DNA of 64,000 bases from Pukyongiella litopenaei (lineage in GTDB: Bacteria > Pseudomonadota > Alphaproteobacteria > Rhodobacterales > Rhodobacteraceae). The stretch covers positions 3,782,001 to 3,846,000 of the forward strand of contig NZ_CP027665.1 in the NCBI RefSeq assembly GCF_003008555.2, written 5' to 3'. Shown in pieces: positions 1-7,894 of the stretch (within the stretch, counting starts at the first letter, position 1; every line of letters starts with the position of its first letter). The notes below the pieces were generated by a model. It did no database searches. It was not told the DNA's origin and was given only the letters and a program-made list of their open reading frames with translations. The translations under genes were made by a program, and so were the position numbers.

Positions 1-1305
1 CTCAACGTGCAGGTGCAGGAAGAAAGAGGCGATGACGAAATCGCCATGTTGTCACGCTATTTCAACCAGATGACGCGGCAACTTAAAGGTCAGCGCGAAG
101 CTCTTCTGGATTACACGAGACAGATCGAAGGGCGGCAGCGGCTGTTCGATTCCGTGCTGAGCTCAGTGACATCGGGCGTGGTCGGGCTGGACCCGGATGG
201 CCATGTGACCTTTGTGAACCGGTCCGCCGCACGGTTGCTGGACTGGTCCGGCGACGAACAATCGCTGGCGCTGAAGGTGGCGGTGCCCGAATTCGGCCCG
301 CTCTATGACGAATTGCGCGCGGATGACCGCGAGGTTGCGCAGGGCGAAATCAAGGTGACGCGGCAGGGCCGGCAGGAGATCCTGCTGGTGCGCCTGGCGA
401 CCCGCCGCGGCGCCGATGGCGGGCTGGAAGGCTATGTGATCGCGTTCGACGACGTGACCGATCTGGTCAGCGCCCAGCGGATGGCGGCCTGGGGCGACGT
501 GGCCCGCCGCATCGCCCATGAAATCAAGAACCCGCTGACGCCGATCCAGCTGTCGGCGGAACGGATCAAGCGCAAGTTCGGCAGGGCGGTGGGGGAAGAC
601 CGCGAGAAGCTGGAAAACATGACCGACGTGATCGTGCGCCAGACCGGCGACCTGCGCCGGATCGTGGACGAGTTTTCCCGGTTTGCGCGAATGCCCGAAC
701 CGCAGCGCCGCGCCGAGGACCTGGTGCAGATCGTCGGGGACGCGGTGCTGTTGCAGCAGACGGGGCAGCCGGATGTCAGGATTTCCGCCGATCTGCCAGA
801 CGCCCCGCTGGGGGCCGAGGTCGATGCCACGATGATGTCGCAGGCGCTGACCAACCTTATCAAGAACGCAGGCGAAGCCATTGATACCCTGAAGGAAACC
901 GGTGTGCCGCAGGGGTTCGAACCGGAAATTCGCGTCACCCTGAAGACCGAGGGCAACAGCGGCGTCATCACCGTTGCCGACAACGGCATCGGTCTGCCCG
1001 AGGACCGGGCGCGGCTGTTTGAGCCCTATGTGACCACCCGCGATGCCGGGACCGGCCTGGGTTTGCCGATCGTCAGGAAGATCATCGAGGAACATGGCGG
1101 CAGCCTGGTCCTGGAGGATGCGCCCGCCTTTGACGACAGCGGCCGCGTGGGCGCGATGGCGGTGATCCGTCTGCCGATCACCGGGGCGGGCAGGGCCGAC
1201 GGCGCCGAACCGGACGGCCGCAGGAAACAACCGATCGGGGCATCGGCGCTCGACCCCGGCAAATCACTGAGCAGGAAACACACGGAGCAGGATCGACATG
1301 AGTGA
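1..1305 (+). CDS. ntrY: Nitrogen regulation sensor histidine kinase NtrY (5'-truncated by window edge)
   Basis: Membrane sensor kinase that phosphorylates NtrX; only the cytoplasmic C-terminal part (434 residues) lies in the window and the frame is open to base 1, so the true start is upstream. Visible in order: the end of a HAMP linker, a PAS domain, a HisKA H-box (RRIAHEIKNP, His codon 517-519), then the ATPase N-box (TNLIKNAGEAID), G1 (DNGIGLP) and G2 (GTGLGLPIVRKI) motifs. The hydrophobic N-terminus expected of NtrY is missing because of the edge. Its stop overlaps the ntrX start by 8 bases, so the two are translationally coupled. Family identity comes from domain order and the ntrX-trkA-hfq context; confidence is high. 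Confidence 0.93.
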   Translation, partial: LNVQVQEERGDDEIAMLSRYFNQMTRQLKGQREALLDYTRQIEGRQRLFDSVLSSVTSGVVGLDPDGHVTFVNRSAARLLDWSGDEQSLALKVAVPEFGPLYDELRADDREVAQGEIKVTRQGRQEILLVRLATRRGADGGLEGYVIAFDDVTDLVSAQRMAAWGDVARRIAHEIKNPLTPIQLSAERIKRKFGRAVGEDREKLENMTDVIVRQTGDLRRIVDEFSRFARMPEPQRRAEDLVQIVGDAVLLQQTGQPDVRISADLPDAPLGAEVDATMMSQALTNLIKNAGEAIDTLKETGVPQGFEPEIRVTLKTEGNSGVITVADNGIGLPEDRARLFEPYVTTRDAGTGLGLPIVRKIIEEHGGSLVLEDAPAFDDSGRVGAMAVIRLPITGAGRADGAEPDGRRKQPIGASALDPGKSLSRKHTEQDRHE

Positions 1306-2713
1306 CATTCTGATCGTTGACGACGAACGCGACATTCGCGAACTGGTGGCGGATATCCTCGAGGACGAGGGCTACGAGACCCGCCTCGCGGGAAATTCCG
1401 ACGACTGCATGGCCGAGATCAACGCGGCGCCGCCGGCGCTGTTGATCCTCGACATCTGGCTCAAGGACAGCCGCATGGACGGGATCGACATCCTCAAGGC
1501 GGTCAAGCGGGACAACCCGGACGTGCCGGTGGTGATCATCTCGGGCCATGGCAATATCGAGATCGCCGTGGCCGCAATCAAGCAGGGCGCGTATGATTTC
1601 ATCGAGAAGCCGTTCAATATCGACCAGTTGATGGTGGTGATCCGCCGGGCGATGGAAACCTCGCGGTTGCGGCGCGAAAACAGCGCGCTGAAGCGGGGCG
1701 AGGCCTCGGCGACCGAGCTGATCGGCGAATGCCCCACCTTCCGCACGATGGTCGGGCAGCTCGACAAGGTGGCCAAGACCAACAGCCGGGTCATGCTGAC
1801 CGGGCCGGCCGGCGCCGGCAAGGAGATCGCCGCCCGCTACATTCACGCCCAGTCGAACCGCGCCAGCGGGCCCTTCGTGACGGTGAATTGCGCGGGCGTG
1901 GCGCCCGAGCGGATGGAGGAGGTGCTGTTCGGGCGCGAATCCCCCGAACGCGGCGTCGAATCCGGCCTGCTCGAAGAGGCCCATGGCGGGGTGGTCTATT
2001 TCGACGAGGTCGCCGACATGCCCATCGGCACCCAGTCCAAGATCCTGCGGGTGCTGGTGGACCAGCAGTTCCAGCGCGTCGGCGGCGGCGACAAGGTGCG
2101 GGTGGATCTGCGGGTGGTGTCGTCGACCAATCGCGATCTCGACACCGAAATCCGCGCCGGCCGGTTCCGCGAAGAGCTGTTTCACCGGCTGCGGGTGGTT
2201 CCGATCGCGGTGCCGTCGCTCGAGGAGCGGCGCGAGGACATCCCGGTGCTGGCCGCGCATTTCATCGAACGCTGCAATGCCGAACAGGGCCTGCCGCTGC
2301 GCGACCTCGGCGACGAGGCGGTGGCGCTGCTGCAGACGATGTCCTGGCCCGGCAACGTGCGGCAGCTCAAGAACCTCGTGGAACGGGTATTGATCCTCGG
2401 CGACGAGACCGGGCCGATCGAAACCCGCGAGCTGCTCAGCAACGAAGATCGCGACTCCGACGGCGATCGCGTGGTGCTGTCCGGCGCGCTGGCCACGCTG
2501 CCGCTGCGCGAGGCGCGCGAGGCGTTCGAACGCGAATACCTGCTGACCCAGATCAACCGGTTCGGCGGCAATATCAGCCGCACGGCTCAGTTCGTGGGCA
2601 TGGAGCGCAGCGCGCTGCACCGCAAGCTGAAATCGCTGGGCGTGGTGACCGGGGCCAAGGCCGGTGGCGGGCGGACGGCCCATGCCGAGGCGGTCTCGGA
2701 GGCGGCGGAGTAG
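1298..2713 (+). CDS. ntrX: Response regulator NtrX, AAA+ type, lacking the GAFTGA loop
   Basis: Two-component response regulator partner of NtrY, 471 residues. Receiver domain residues 1-120 with acidic pair D8/D9, phospho-acceptor D52 and K104. AAA+ domain about 140-375 with Walker A GPAGAGKE (K175), Walker B VVYFDEV and the arginine-rich RFREELFHRL segment. A Fis-type helix-turn-helix is at the C-terminus (ISRTAQFVGMERSALHRKL). The sigma54-contacting GAFTGA loop is absent: LFGRESPERGVESGLLEEAH runs directly from the conserved LFG to the EEAHGG motif. Known alphaproteobacterial relatives without this loop act without sigma54, so control through the housekeeping polymerase is inferred. It overlaps ntrY by 8 bases. 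Confidence 0.95.
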   Translation: MSDILIVDDERDIRELVADILEDEGYETRLAGNSDDCMAEINAAPPALLILDIWLKDSRMDGIDILKAVKRDNPDVPVVIISGHGNIEIAVAAIKQGAYDFIEKPFNIDQLMVVIRRAMETSRLRRENSALKRGEASATELIGECPTFRTMVGQLDKVAKTNSRVMLTGPAGAGKEIAARYIHAQSNRASGPFVTVNCAGVAPERMEEVLFGRESPERGVESGLLEEAHGGVVYFDEVADMPIGTQSKILRVLVDQQFQRVGGGDKVRVDLRVVSSTNRDLDTEIRAGRFREELFHRLRVVPIAVPSLEERREDIPVLAAHFIERCNAEQGLPLRDLGDEAVALLQTMSWPGNVRQLKNLVERVLILGDETGPIETRELLSNEDRDSDGDRVVLSGALATLPLREAREAFEREYLLTQINRFGGNISRTAQFVGMERSALHRKLKSLGVVTGAKAGGGRTAHAEAVSEAAE

Positions 2714-2728
2714 GGCGCCCGCGTCTCC

Positions 2729-3226
2729 TCAGCCGGAGGATGCGGTGGTGCCGGGCTGCGGGGGCACGATCTGCCAGCTGCCATCGTCATGACGCACCAC
2801 GCAGGCGCCGTCGATCCGGGGTGGCAGCCGCAGCGTCTGCTGTCTGGGCACGCGCGACGCGATCTGCTGCGAACACCGGGGCAGGGTCTGCGGCGCATAG
2901 CCCTTGTTCGCCATGCAGGCATAGACGATCCGCCGGCGCAGCGACGCATTGACATCGACGCTGTAGATGCCGCCATCCATCCAGTAGCCCGGCGTGCTGT
3001 AGCAGCCGTTGGCGTTGCAATAGCGGTTGCCGGGGAAATAGATCGGCGGGTTCTGCCGGATCTGGTTTGCCACCGGAGCCTGGTTCACCGCCTTGACCTC
3101 GCAATCGAGCGTATCGCTCTGCATCCGGCTGACCGGGGCGTCGGGCCGGTAGAAGATCGTCATCGGGCCGCCGCAGGCAGCCAGCAGGGCAGACGCGGCA
3201 AGCGCGAGGGGCAAGGTCCTGTTCAT
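2729..3226 (-). CDS. Hypothetical lipoprotein, cysteine-containing
   Basis: 165-residue predicted outer-membrane or periplasmic lipoprotein of unknown function. The N-terminus MNRTLPLALAASALLAACGG is a signal peptide with a clear lipobox (LAAC, Cys18), so the mature protein would be lipid-anchored. The mature part has several further cysteines (DCEVK, YCNANGCY, ACMANKG, RCSQQ, ACVVR), enough for disulfides, and an aromatic/Gly-rich middle (CYSTPGYWMDGG). It is convergent with ntrX (15-base gap) and divergent from trkA (107-base gap). No named domain is recognised. Confidence 0.75.
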   Translation of the reverse strand: MNRTLPLALAASALLAACGGPMTIFYRPDAPVSRMQSDTLDCEVKAVNQAPVANQIRQNPPIYFPGNRYCNANGCYSTPGYWMDGGIYSVDVNASLRRRIVYACMANKGYAPQTLPRCSQQIASRVPRQQTLRLPPRIDGACVVRHDDGSWQIVPPQPGTTASSG

Positions 3227-3333
3227 GGGGCCATTCTGGCCGATCCGGATGGGCGGGACAATTCATTTGACCGTATCGGGGCCTTCTGCCATGCAAAGGG
3301 TCCGACAGCCGGGCTGATGCAGGGGGATGCAGC

Positions 3334-4713
3334 ATGAAGGTGATCATCTGCGGCGCGGGGCAGGTGGGCCTGCAGATCGCGCGCCACCTGGCCGGTGAAC
3401 AGAACGATGTCACCGTCGTCGATGTCAACGCGGACCTTGTGCGCCATGCCACCGATACGCTCGATGTCCAGGGCGTGACCGGCTATGCCAGCTATCCCGA
3501 CGTGCTGAAGACGGCCGGGGCCGAGGACGCGGACATGATCATCGCGGCCACCCATTCGGACGAGGTGAACATGGTCACCTGCCAGGTGGCGCATTCGATC
3601 TTCAACATCGACCGCAAGATCGCGCGGCTGCGGGCCAAGTCCTACAACGATCCCGAATATGGCGATCTCTACATGCGCGACCACCTGCCGATCGAGGTCA
3701 TCATCAGCCCCGAACGCGAGGTGGCCGAGGCGGCGATGCGGCGGCTTTCTGCCTCGGCGGCCTTCGACACCGAGATCTTCATGGACGGCAAGGCGCAGTT
3801 GCTGGGGCTGAGCATCGGCGAGGACTGCCCGCTGGTGAACACGGCGCTGCGCCAGCTCACCGACCTGTTTTCGACGCTGCGCTCGGTGGTGGTGGGGATC
3901 CGGCGCAACCGCAAGCTGTTCGCCCCCGAACCCAACGATCAGGTCCTGCCCGGCGACGATTGCTATATCTTCTGTCATTCCGACGATGTCGAACGCACGC
4001 TCGAGGCGTTCGGCAAGAGCCAGCGCAAGCTGGAGCGCATGGTCATCGTGGGCGGCGGCAATGTCGGGCGGATGGTGGCGCATCGGCTCGAGGAGAGCCC
4101 CGGCCGCGTTCGCGCCAAGATGATCGAGCGCAGCCGCACAACCGCCGAGGAGGCGGCTGAGGAACTGGAGCGCACCATCGTGCTGCATGGCGACGGGCTC
4201 GACGAACAGTTGCTGAACGAGGCCGGCATCGCCCGCGCCGACGCGATGCTGGCGGTCACCAATGACGACAAGACCAACATCCTCGCGGCTGTCCGGGCAA
4301 AACATGCCGGCTGCCCGATGGCGATCGCCCTGATCAACGACCCGTCGCTCGAGCCGATGATGGGACCGCTTGGCATCGATGCCCATATCAACCCGCGCGC
4401 GACCACCGTGGGATCGATCTTGCGGCATATCCGCCACGGGCGGGTGAAATCGGTCTATTCCATCGGTGACAGCGAGGCCGAGATCATCGAGGCCGAGGTT
4501 CTGCCCACCTCGCCGATGGCCGGCGCGCGGCTGCGCGACGTGGCGTTTCCCGAAGGCGCGCTGGTCGGCGGCGTGATGAAGAACGGCGAGGTGCTGCGGC
4601 CCAGCGGCGGCCTGCGGGTCGAGGTCGGCGACACTGTGGCGATCTTCGCGCTGTCCGAGGACATACCCGCGGTCGAGCAGCTGATGCTGGTCGCGCATGA
4701 CTATGTGCTGTGA
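3334..4713 (+). CDS. trkA: Trk potassium uptake NAD-binding subunit TrkA
   Basis: Peripheral cytoplasmic regulatory subunit of the Trk K+ transporter, 459 residues, the usual length. Two tandem RCK modules are visible: a first Rossmann motif GAGQVGLQIARHL near the N-terminus and a second VGGGNVGRMVAHRL at about residue 233, each followed by an RCK-C region. Acidic residues ending the second strand in each half (VVDVN, MIERS) fit NAD binding. The stop codon overlaps the trkH start (TGATG), so both subunits should be made together. The position after ntrYX and before hfq is the standard alphaproteobacterial order. Confidence 0.96.
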   Translation: MKVIICGAGQVGLQIARHLAGEQNDVTVVDVNADLVRHATDTLDVQGVTGYASYPDVLKTAGAEDADMIIAATHSDEVNMVTCQVAHSIFNIDRKIARLRAKSYNDPEYGDLYMRDHLPIEVIISPEREVAEAAMRRLSASAAFDTEIFMDGKAQLLGLSIGEDCPLVNTALRQLTDLFSTLRSVVVGIRRNRKLFAPEPNDQVLPGDDCYIFCHSDDVERTLEAFGKSQRKLERMVIVGGGNVGRMVAHRLEESPGRVRAKMIERSRTTAEEAAEELERTIVLHGDGLDEQLLNEAGIARADAMLAVTNDDKTNILAAVRAKHAGCPMAIALINDPSLEPMMGPLGIDAHINPRATTVGSILRHIRHGRVKSVYSIGDSEAEIIEAEVLPTSPMAGARLRDVAFPEGALVGGVMKNGEVLRPSGGLRVEVGDTVAIFALSEDIPAVEQLMLVAHDYVL

Positions 4714-6245
4714 TGGCTGACAGGGATGGCCATGGCCTGCTGATGCGGCTGCCGCTGTTCCTGGTCATCTGCGGGGTGGCGGCGATGTCGATGTATGTGC
4801 CGGCCACATACGCGCTGATCCGCGACAATCACCCGGCCTCGCAGTCGTTTTTCTATTCCGGCACGCTGGGGCTGTTCTGCGTGACCATGATCGCCACCGC
4901 CATGGGAGGGCGAAAGTCGCGCTTCGGGGCGCTGGGGCAGTTGCTGGCCTTTTTTGCGGCCTTCACGGTGCTGCCGCTCTACCTGGCCGTGCCGTTCCAT
5001 GACGCGCTCAGGACCACCGCATTCGAGAATGCCTATTTCGACATGGTCAGCGCGATCACGACCACGGGTGCGGACATGTTCGGCGATCCGTCGCGGCTGG
5101 ACCCGGTGCTGCACCTGTGGCGGGCGCAGGTGGGCTGGCTCGGCGGGCTGCTGATGTGGATCGGTGCCTCGGCGATCATGGCCCCGCTGAGCCTCGGCGG
5201 GTTCGAGGTGACCGCACGCGGCGAACCCGGTCGCTCCGAGGAACTGCCGACGCAGGGCGGGCCGATGCACCCGCGCGCGCGCCTGCTGCAGGTCGCCTAT
5301 GTGCTGGGGCCGCTCTATGCGGGGCTGACCGGGCTGCTGTGGATCCTGCAGATGGTGCTGGGCGAAACCGCGCTGACGGCGCTGTGCCATGCGATGTCGG
5401 TGATGGCGACATCGGGCATCTCGCCGGTTGGCGGGCTGCAGGGGGCACAGACCGGCGTTGCCGGCGAGGCGGTGCTGTTCCTGTTCCTGTTCTTCGCGCT
5501 GTCGCGCCTGACCTTTTCCAACGATACCGTGCAGCGCGGCGGCGGGCGGCTCGACCGCGACCCCGAGTTCCGCGTCGGCCTGTTCATCGTCCTGACCATT
5601 CCCGTGGTGCTGTTTGCCCGGCACTGGCTGGCCTCCTTCGACATCGACCAGGGCGAGAACTTCACCCTGGCGCTGCGGGCGCTGTGGGGCGCGATGTTCA
5701 CGGTGATGTCGTTCCTGACGACGACCGGGTTCGAAAGCGCCGACTGGGCCGAGGCGCAGCAATGGTCGGGGCTGGAAACGCCGGGGCTGATCCTGATGGG
5801 CCTGACGCTGATCGGCGGCGGCGTCGCCACCACGGCCGGAGGGGTCAAGCTGCTGCGGGTCTATGCGCTCTACCTGCACGGGCTGCGCGAACTGGAACGG
5901 CTGGTCTATCCCAATTCGGTCAGCGTGTTCCGCGGCGGCAACCGGCGCATCCAGCGCGATGGGGCCTTCATCGCCTGGGTGTCGTTCATGCTGCTGGCGA
6001 CCTCGCTGGCCGCGGTCTGTCTCGCGCTGTCGCTGCTGGGGATCGGGTTCGAGCAGGCGATGATACTCGCGGTCGCGACCCTGTCGACCACCGGCCCGGT
6101 GATCGAACTGGCATCGGCCGCGCCGATCCAGCTGGTGGAACTGGGGTTGGGGGCAAAGGCGGTGCTGTGCAGCGCGATGGTTCTGGGCCGACTCGAAACG
6201 CTGGCCATCATCGCGCTGTTCACCCGCGATCTGTGGCGCGTATGA
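4713..6245 (+). CDS. trkH: Trk potassium uptake transmembrane protein TrkH
   Basis: Integral inner-membrane K+ channel subunit working with TrkA, 510 residues with the ATG at 4713; a GTG one codon upstream (4710) is the alternative. The four pore loops are recognisable: ITTTGADM, MATSGISP, LTTTGFES and LSTTGPVIE, each preceded and followed by hydrophobic helices, which is the four-fold MPM pattern of the TrkH/Ktr family. A fifth glycine-rich stretch, GGGVATTAGGVKLLR, precedes the last repeat. The ATG shares bases with the trkA stop. Confidence 0.95.
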   Translation: MADRDGHGLLMRLPLFLVICGVAAMSMYVPATYALIRDNHPASQSFFYSGTLGLFCVTMIATAMGGRKSRFGALGQLLAFFAAFTVLPLYLAVPFHDALRTTAFENAYFDMVSAITTTGADMFGDPSRLDPVLHLWRAQVGWLGGLLMWIGASAIMAPLSLGGFEVTARGEPGRSEELPTQGGPMHPRARLLQVAYVLGPLYAGLTGLLWILQMVLGETALTALCHAMSVMATSGISPVGGLQGAQTGVAGEAVLFLFLFFALSRLTFSNDTVQRGGGRLDRDPEFRVGLFIVLTIPVVLFARHWLASFDIDQGENFTLALRALWGAMFTVMSFLTTTGFESADWAEAQQWSGLETPGLILMGLTLIGGGVATTAGGVKLLRVYALYLHGLRELERLVYPNSVSVFRGGNRRIQRDGAFIAWVSFMLLATSLAAVCLALSLLGIGFEQAMILAVATLSTTGPVIELASAAPIQLVELGLGAKAVLCSAMVLGRLETLAIIALFTRDLWRV

Positions 6246-6358
6246 GCTTGTTTTCGCAAGGGTGCCATTTGGGGGTGGAATCTCCCGATTTGGCGTTTCA
6301 TACTTACGCAGAGGGAGGCGCTGGTCCGCAGCGCGATTTTTAGAGAGAAAAAGAATAA

Positions 6359-6598
6359 ATGGCCTCTGACAAACAAAACCTGCAGGACGCTTTTCTTAAC
6401 CATGTTCGCAAGACCAAGGTGCCGGTGACGATCTTTCTGATCAACGGCGTCAAGCTGCAGGGCGTGATCACATGGTTCGACAATTTCTGCGTCCTGTTGC
6501 GCCGGGACGGTCAGTCACAGCTTGTCTACAAGCACGCGATCTCGACCGTGATGCCGTCGCAGCCGATCAACCTGTATGAAGGCGAAAACGGCGCTTGA
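6359..6598 (+). CDS. hfq: RNA chaperone Hfq
   Basis: Sm-like hexameric RNA chaperone pairing small RNAs with mRNAs, 79 residues, the short alphaproteobacterial form without a long C-terminal tail. Sm1 is seen as [17 protein letters not shown] and Sm2 as the signature [10 protein letters not shown]. The leader just before the start is A/G-rich (AGAGAGAAAAAGAATAA) and lacks a canonical Shine-Dalgarno. The last codons overlap the TTG start of hflX. A 113-base gap separates it from trkH, so it probably has its own promoter. Confidence 0.98.
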   Translation: MASDKQNLQDAFLNHVRKTKVPVTIFLINGVKLQGVITWFDNFCVLLRRDGQSQLVYKHAISTVMPSQPINLYEGENGA

Positions 6599-7881
6599 CG
6601 GCGGAACCGACCGGCAACGACCACGCGCCCACCCGCGCCTGGGTGCTGCATCCCGACATACGCAGCGACGCGGCAAGACGCAGCGCCGGACCGGCGCTCG
6701 GGGAAGCCGTTGCGCTGGCGGCGGCATTGCCTGGGCTCGACGTGGTCGGGGCCGACGTGGTGGCGCTGCCGCGGGCGCGGGCCGGCCTGCTCTTCGGCTC
6801 CGGCAAGATCGACGAACTGAAGGCGCTGTTCGCGGAACAGGATGTGGAGCTGGTGCTGATCGACGGGCCGGTGACCCCGGTGCAGCAGCGCAACCTGGAA
6901 CGGGCCTGGGAGGTCAAGATCCTCGACCGCACGGGGCTGATCCTCGAAATCTTCAGCGACCGCGCCCGCACCCGTGAAGGCGTGCTGCAGGTGGAAATGG
7001 CGGCGCTCTCGTATCAGCGCACGCGGCTGGTGCGGGCCTGGACCCACCTGGAACGCCAGCGCGGCGGGCTGGGCTTTGTCGGCGGGCCGGGGGAAACCCA
7101 GATCGAAGCGGACCGCAGGGCGATCGACGAACAGCTGGTGCGGCTGCGCCGGCAGCTGGACAAGGTGGTCAAGACCCGTGCCCTGCACCGCGCCGCGCGG
7201 GCCAAGGTGCCGTATCCGATCGTCGCGCTGGTGGGCTATACCAATGCCGGCAAATCGACATTGTTCAATCGCCTGACCGGCGCCGATGTGGTCGCCAAGG
7301 ACATGCTGTTCGCCACGCTTGACCCGACGATGCGGCGGGTCGAACTGCCCGACGGCCCCGAGGTGATCGTCTCCGACACCGTGGGGTTCATCTCGGACCT
7401 GCCGACCGAGCTTGTCGCCGCGTTCCGCGCCACGCTCGAAGAGGTCCTGGCCGCCGATCTGATCGTGCATGTCCGCGATGTCAGCCACGCCGAGACCGAG
7501 GCGCAGGCCGCCGATGTCGAGGCGATCCTGACCTCGCTCGGTGTCGGCGACGACCGGGCCCGCATGGAGGTCTGGAACAAGCTCGACCTGCTGAGCGACG
7601 AGGACCGTGCCGCCGCCCGGTCGCGGGCCGCGCGGGACGACGGCGTGCAGGCGGTGTCGGCCCTGTCGGGTGACGGGCTGGACAGGCTGGTTGCCGCGAT
7701 GGCCGCCGCCCTGCAGGGGGTGCGCCATGTGGAGACGCTGACGCTCGGGTTCGGCGACGGGCGGCAGCGCGCGTGGCTCTACGATCAGGACGTGGTGCAG
7801 GACGAACGCCAGACCGAGACCGGGTTCGAGATCACGGTGAACTGGACCGCTAGGCAGGCGGAGCGCTTCGCCGCGCTCTGA
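6595..7881 (+). CDS. hflX: Ribosome-associated GTPase HflX
   Basis: GTPase that splits or rescues 70S ribosomes under stress, 428 residues. An N-terminal HflX domain ([20 protein letters not shown], about 45-65) and a coiled linker rich in Arg/Glu ([18 protein letters not shown]) precede the G domain. G1 is [10 protein letters not shown]3 DTVGFI and G4 NKLDLL. The chosen start is a TTG overlapping the hfq stop (TTGA); the homologous N-terminus ([10 protein letters not shown]) begins soon after, and no upstream ATG is available. hfq-hflX coupling is a known conserved arrangement. Confidence 0.95.
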   Translation: MTAEPTGNDHAPTRAWVLHPDIRSDAARRSAGPALGEAVALAAALPGLDVVGADVVALPRARAGLLFGSGKIDELKALFAEQDVELVLIDGPVTPVQQRNLERAWEVKILDRTGLILEIFSDRARTREGVLQVEMAALSYQRTRLVRAWTHLERQRGGLGFVGGPGETQIEADRRAIDEQLVRLRRQLDKVVKTRALHRAARAKVPYPIVALVGYTNAGKSTLFNRLTGADVVAKDMLFATLDPTMRRVELPDGPEVIVSDTVGFISDLPTELVAAFRATLEEVLAADLIVHVRDVSHAETEAQAADVEAILTSLGVGDDRARMEVWNKLDLLSDEDRAAARSRAARDDGVQAVSALSGDGLDRLVAAMAAALQGVRHVETLTLGFGDGRQRAWLYDQDVVQDERQTETGFEITVNWTARQAERFAAL

Positions 7882-7894
7882 GTGCTCCTGCGCG

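Noticed and set aside
1178-2683. 501-codon minus-strand frame opposite ntrX
   Set aside because: Shadow frame; composition rich in His, Gln and Arg, no domain, and ntrX on the + strand is unambiguous.
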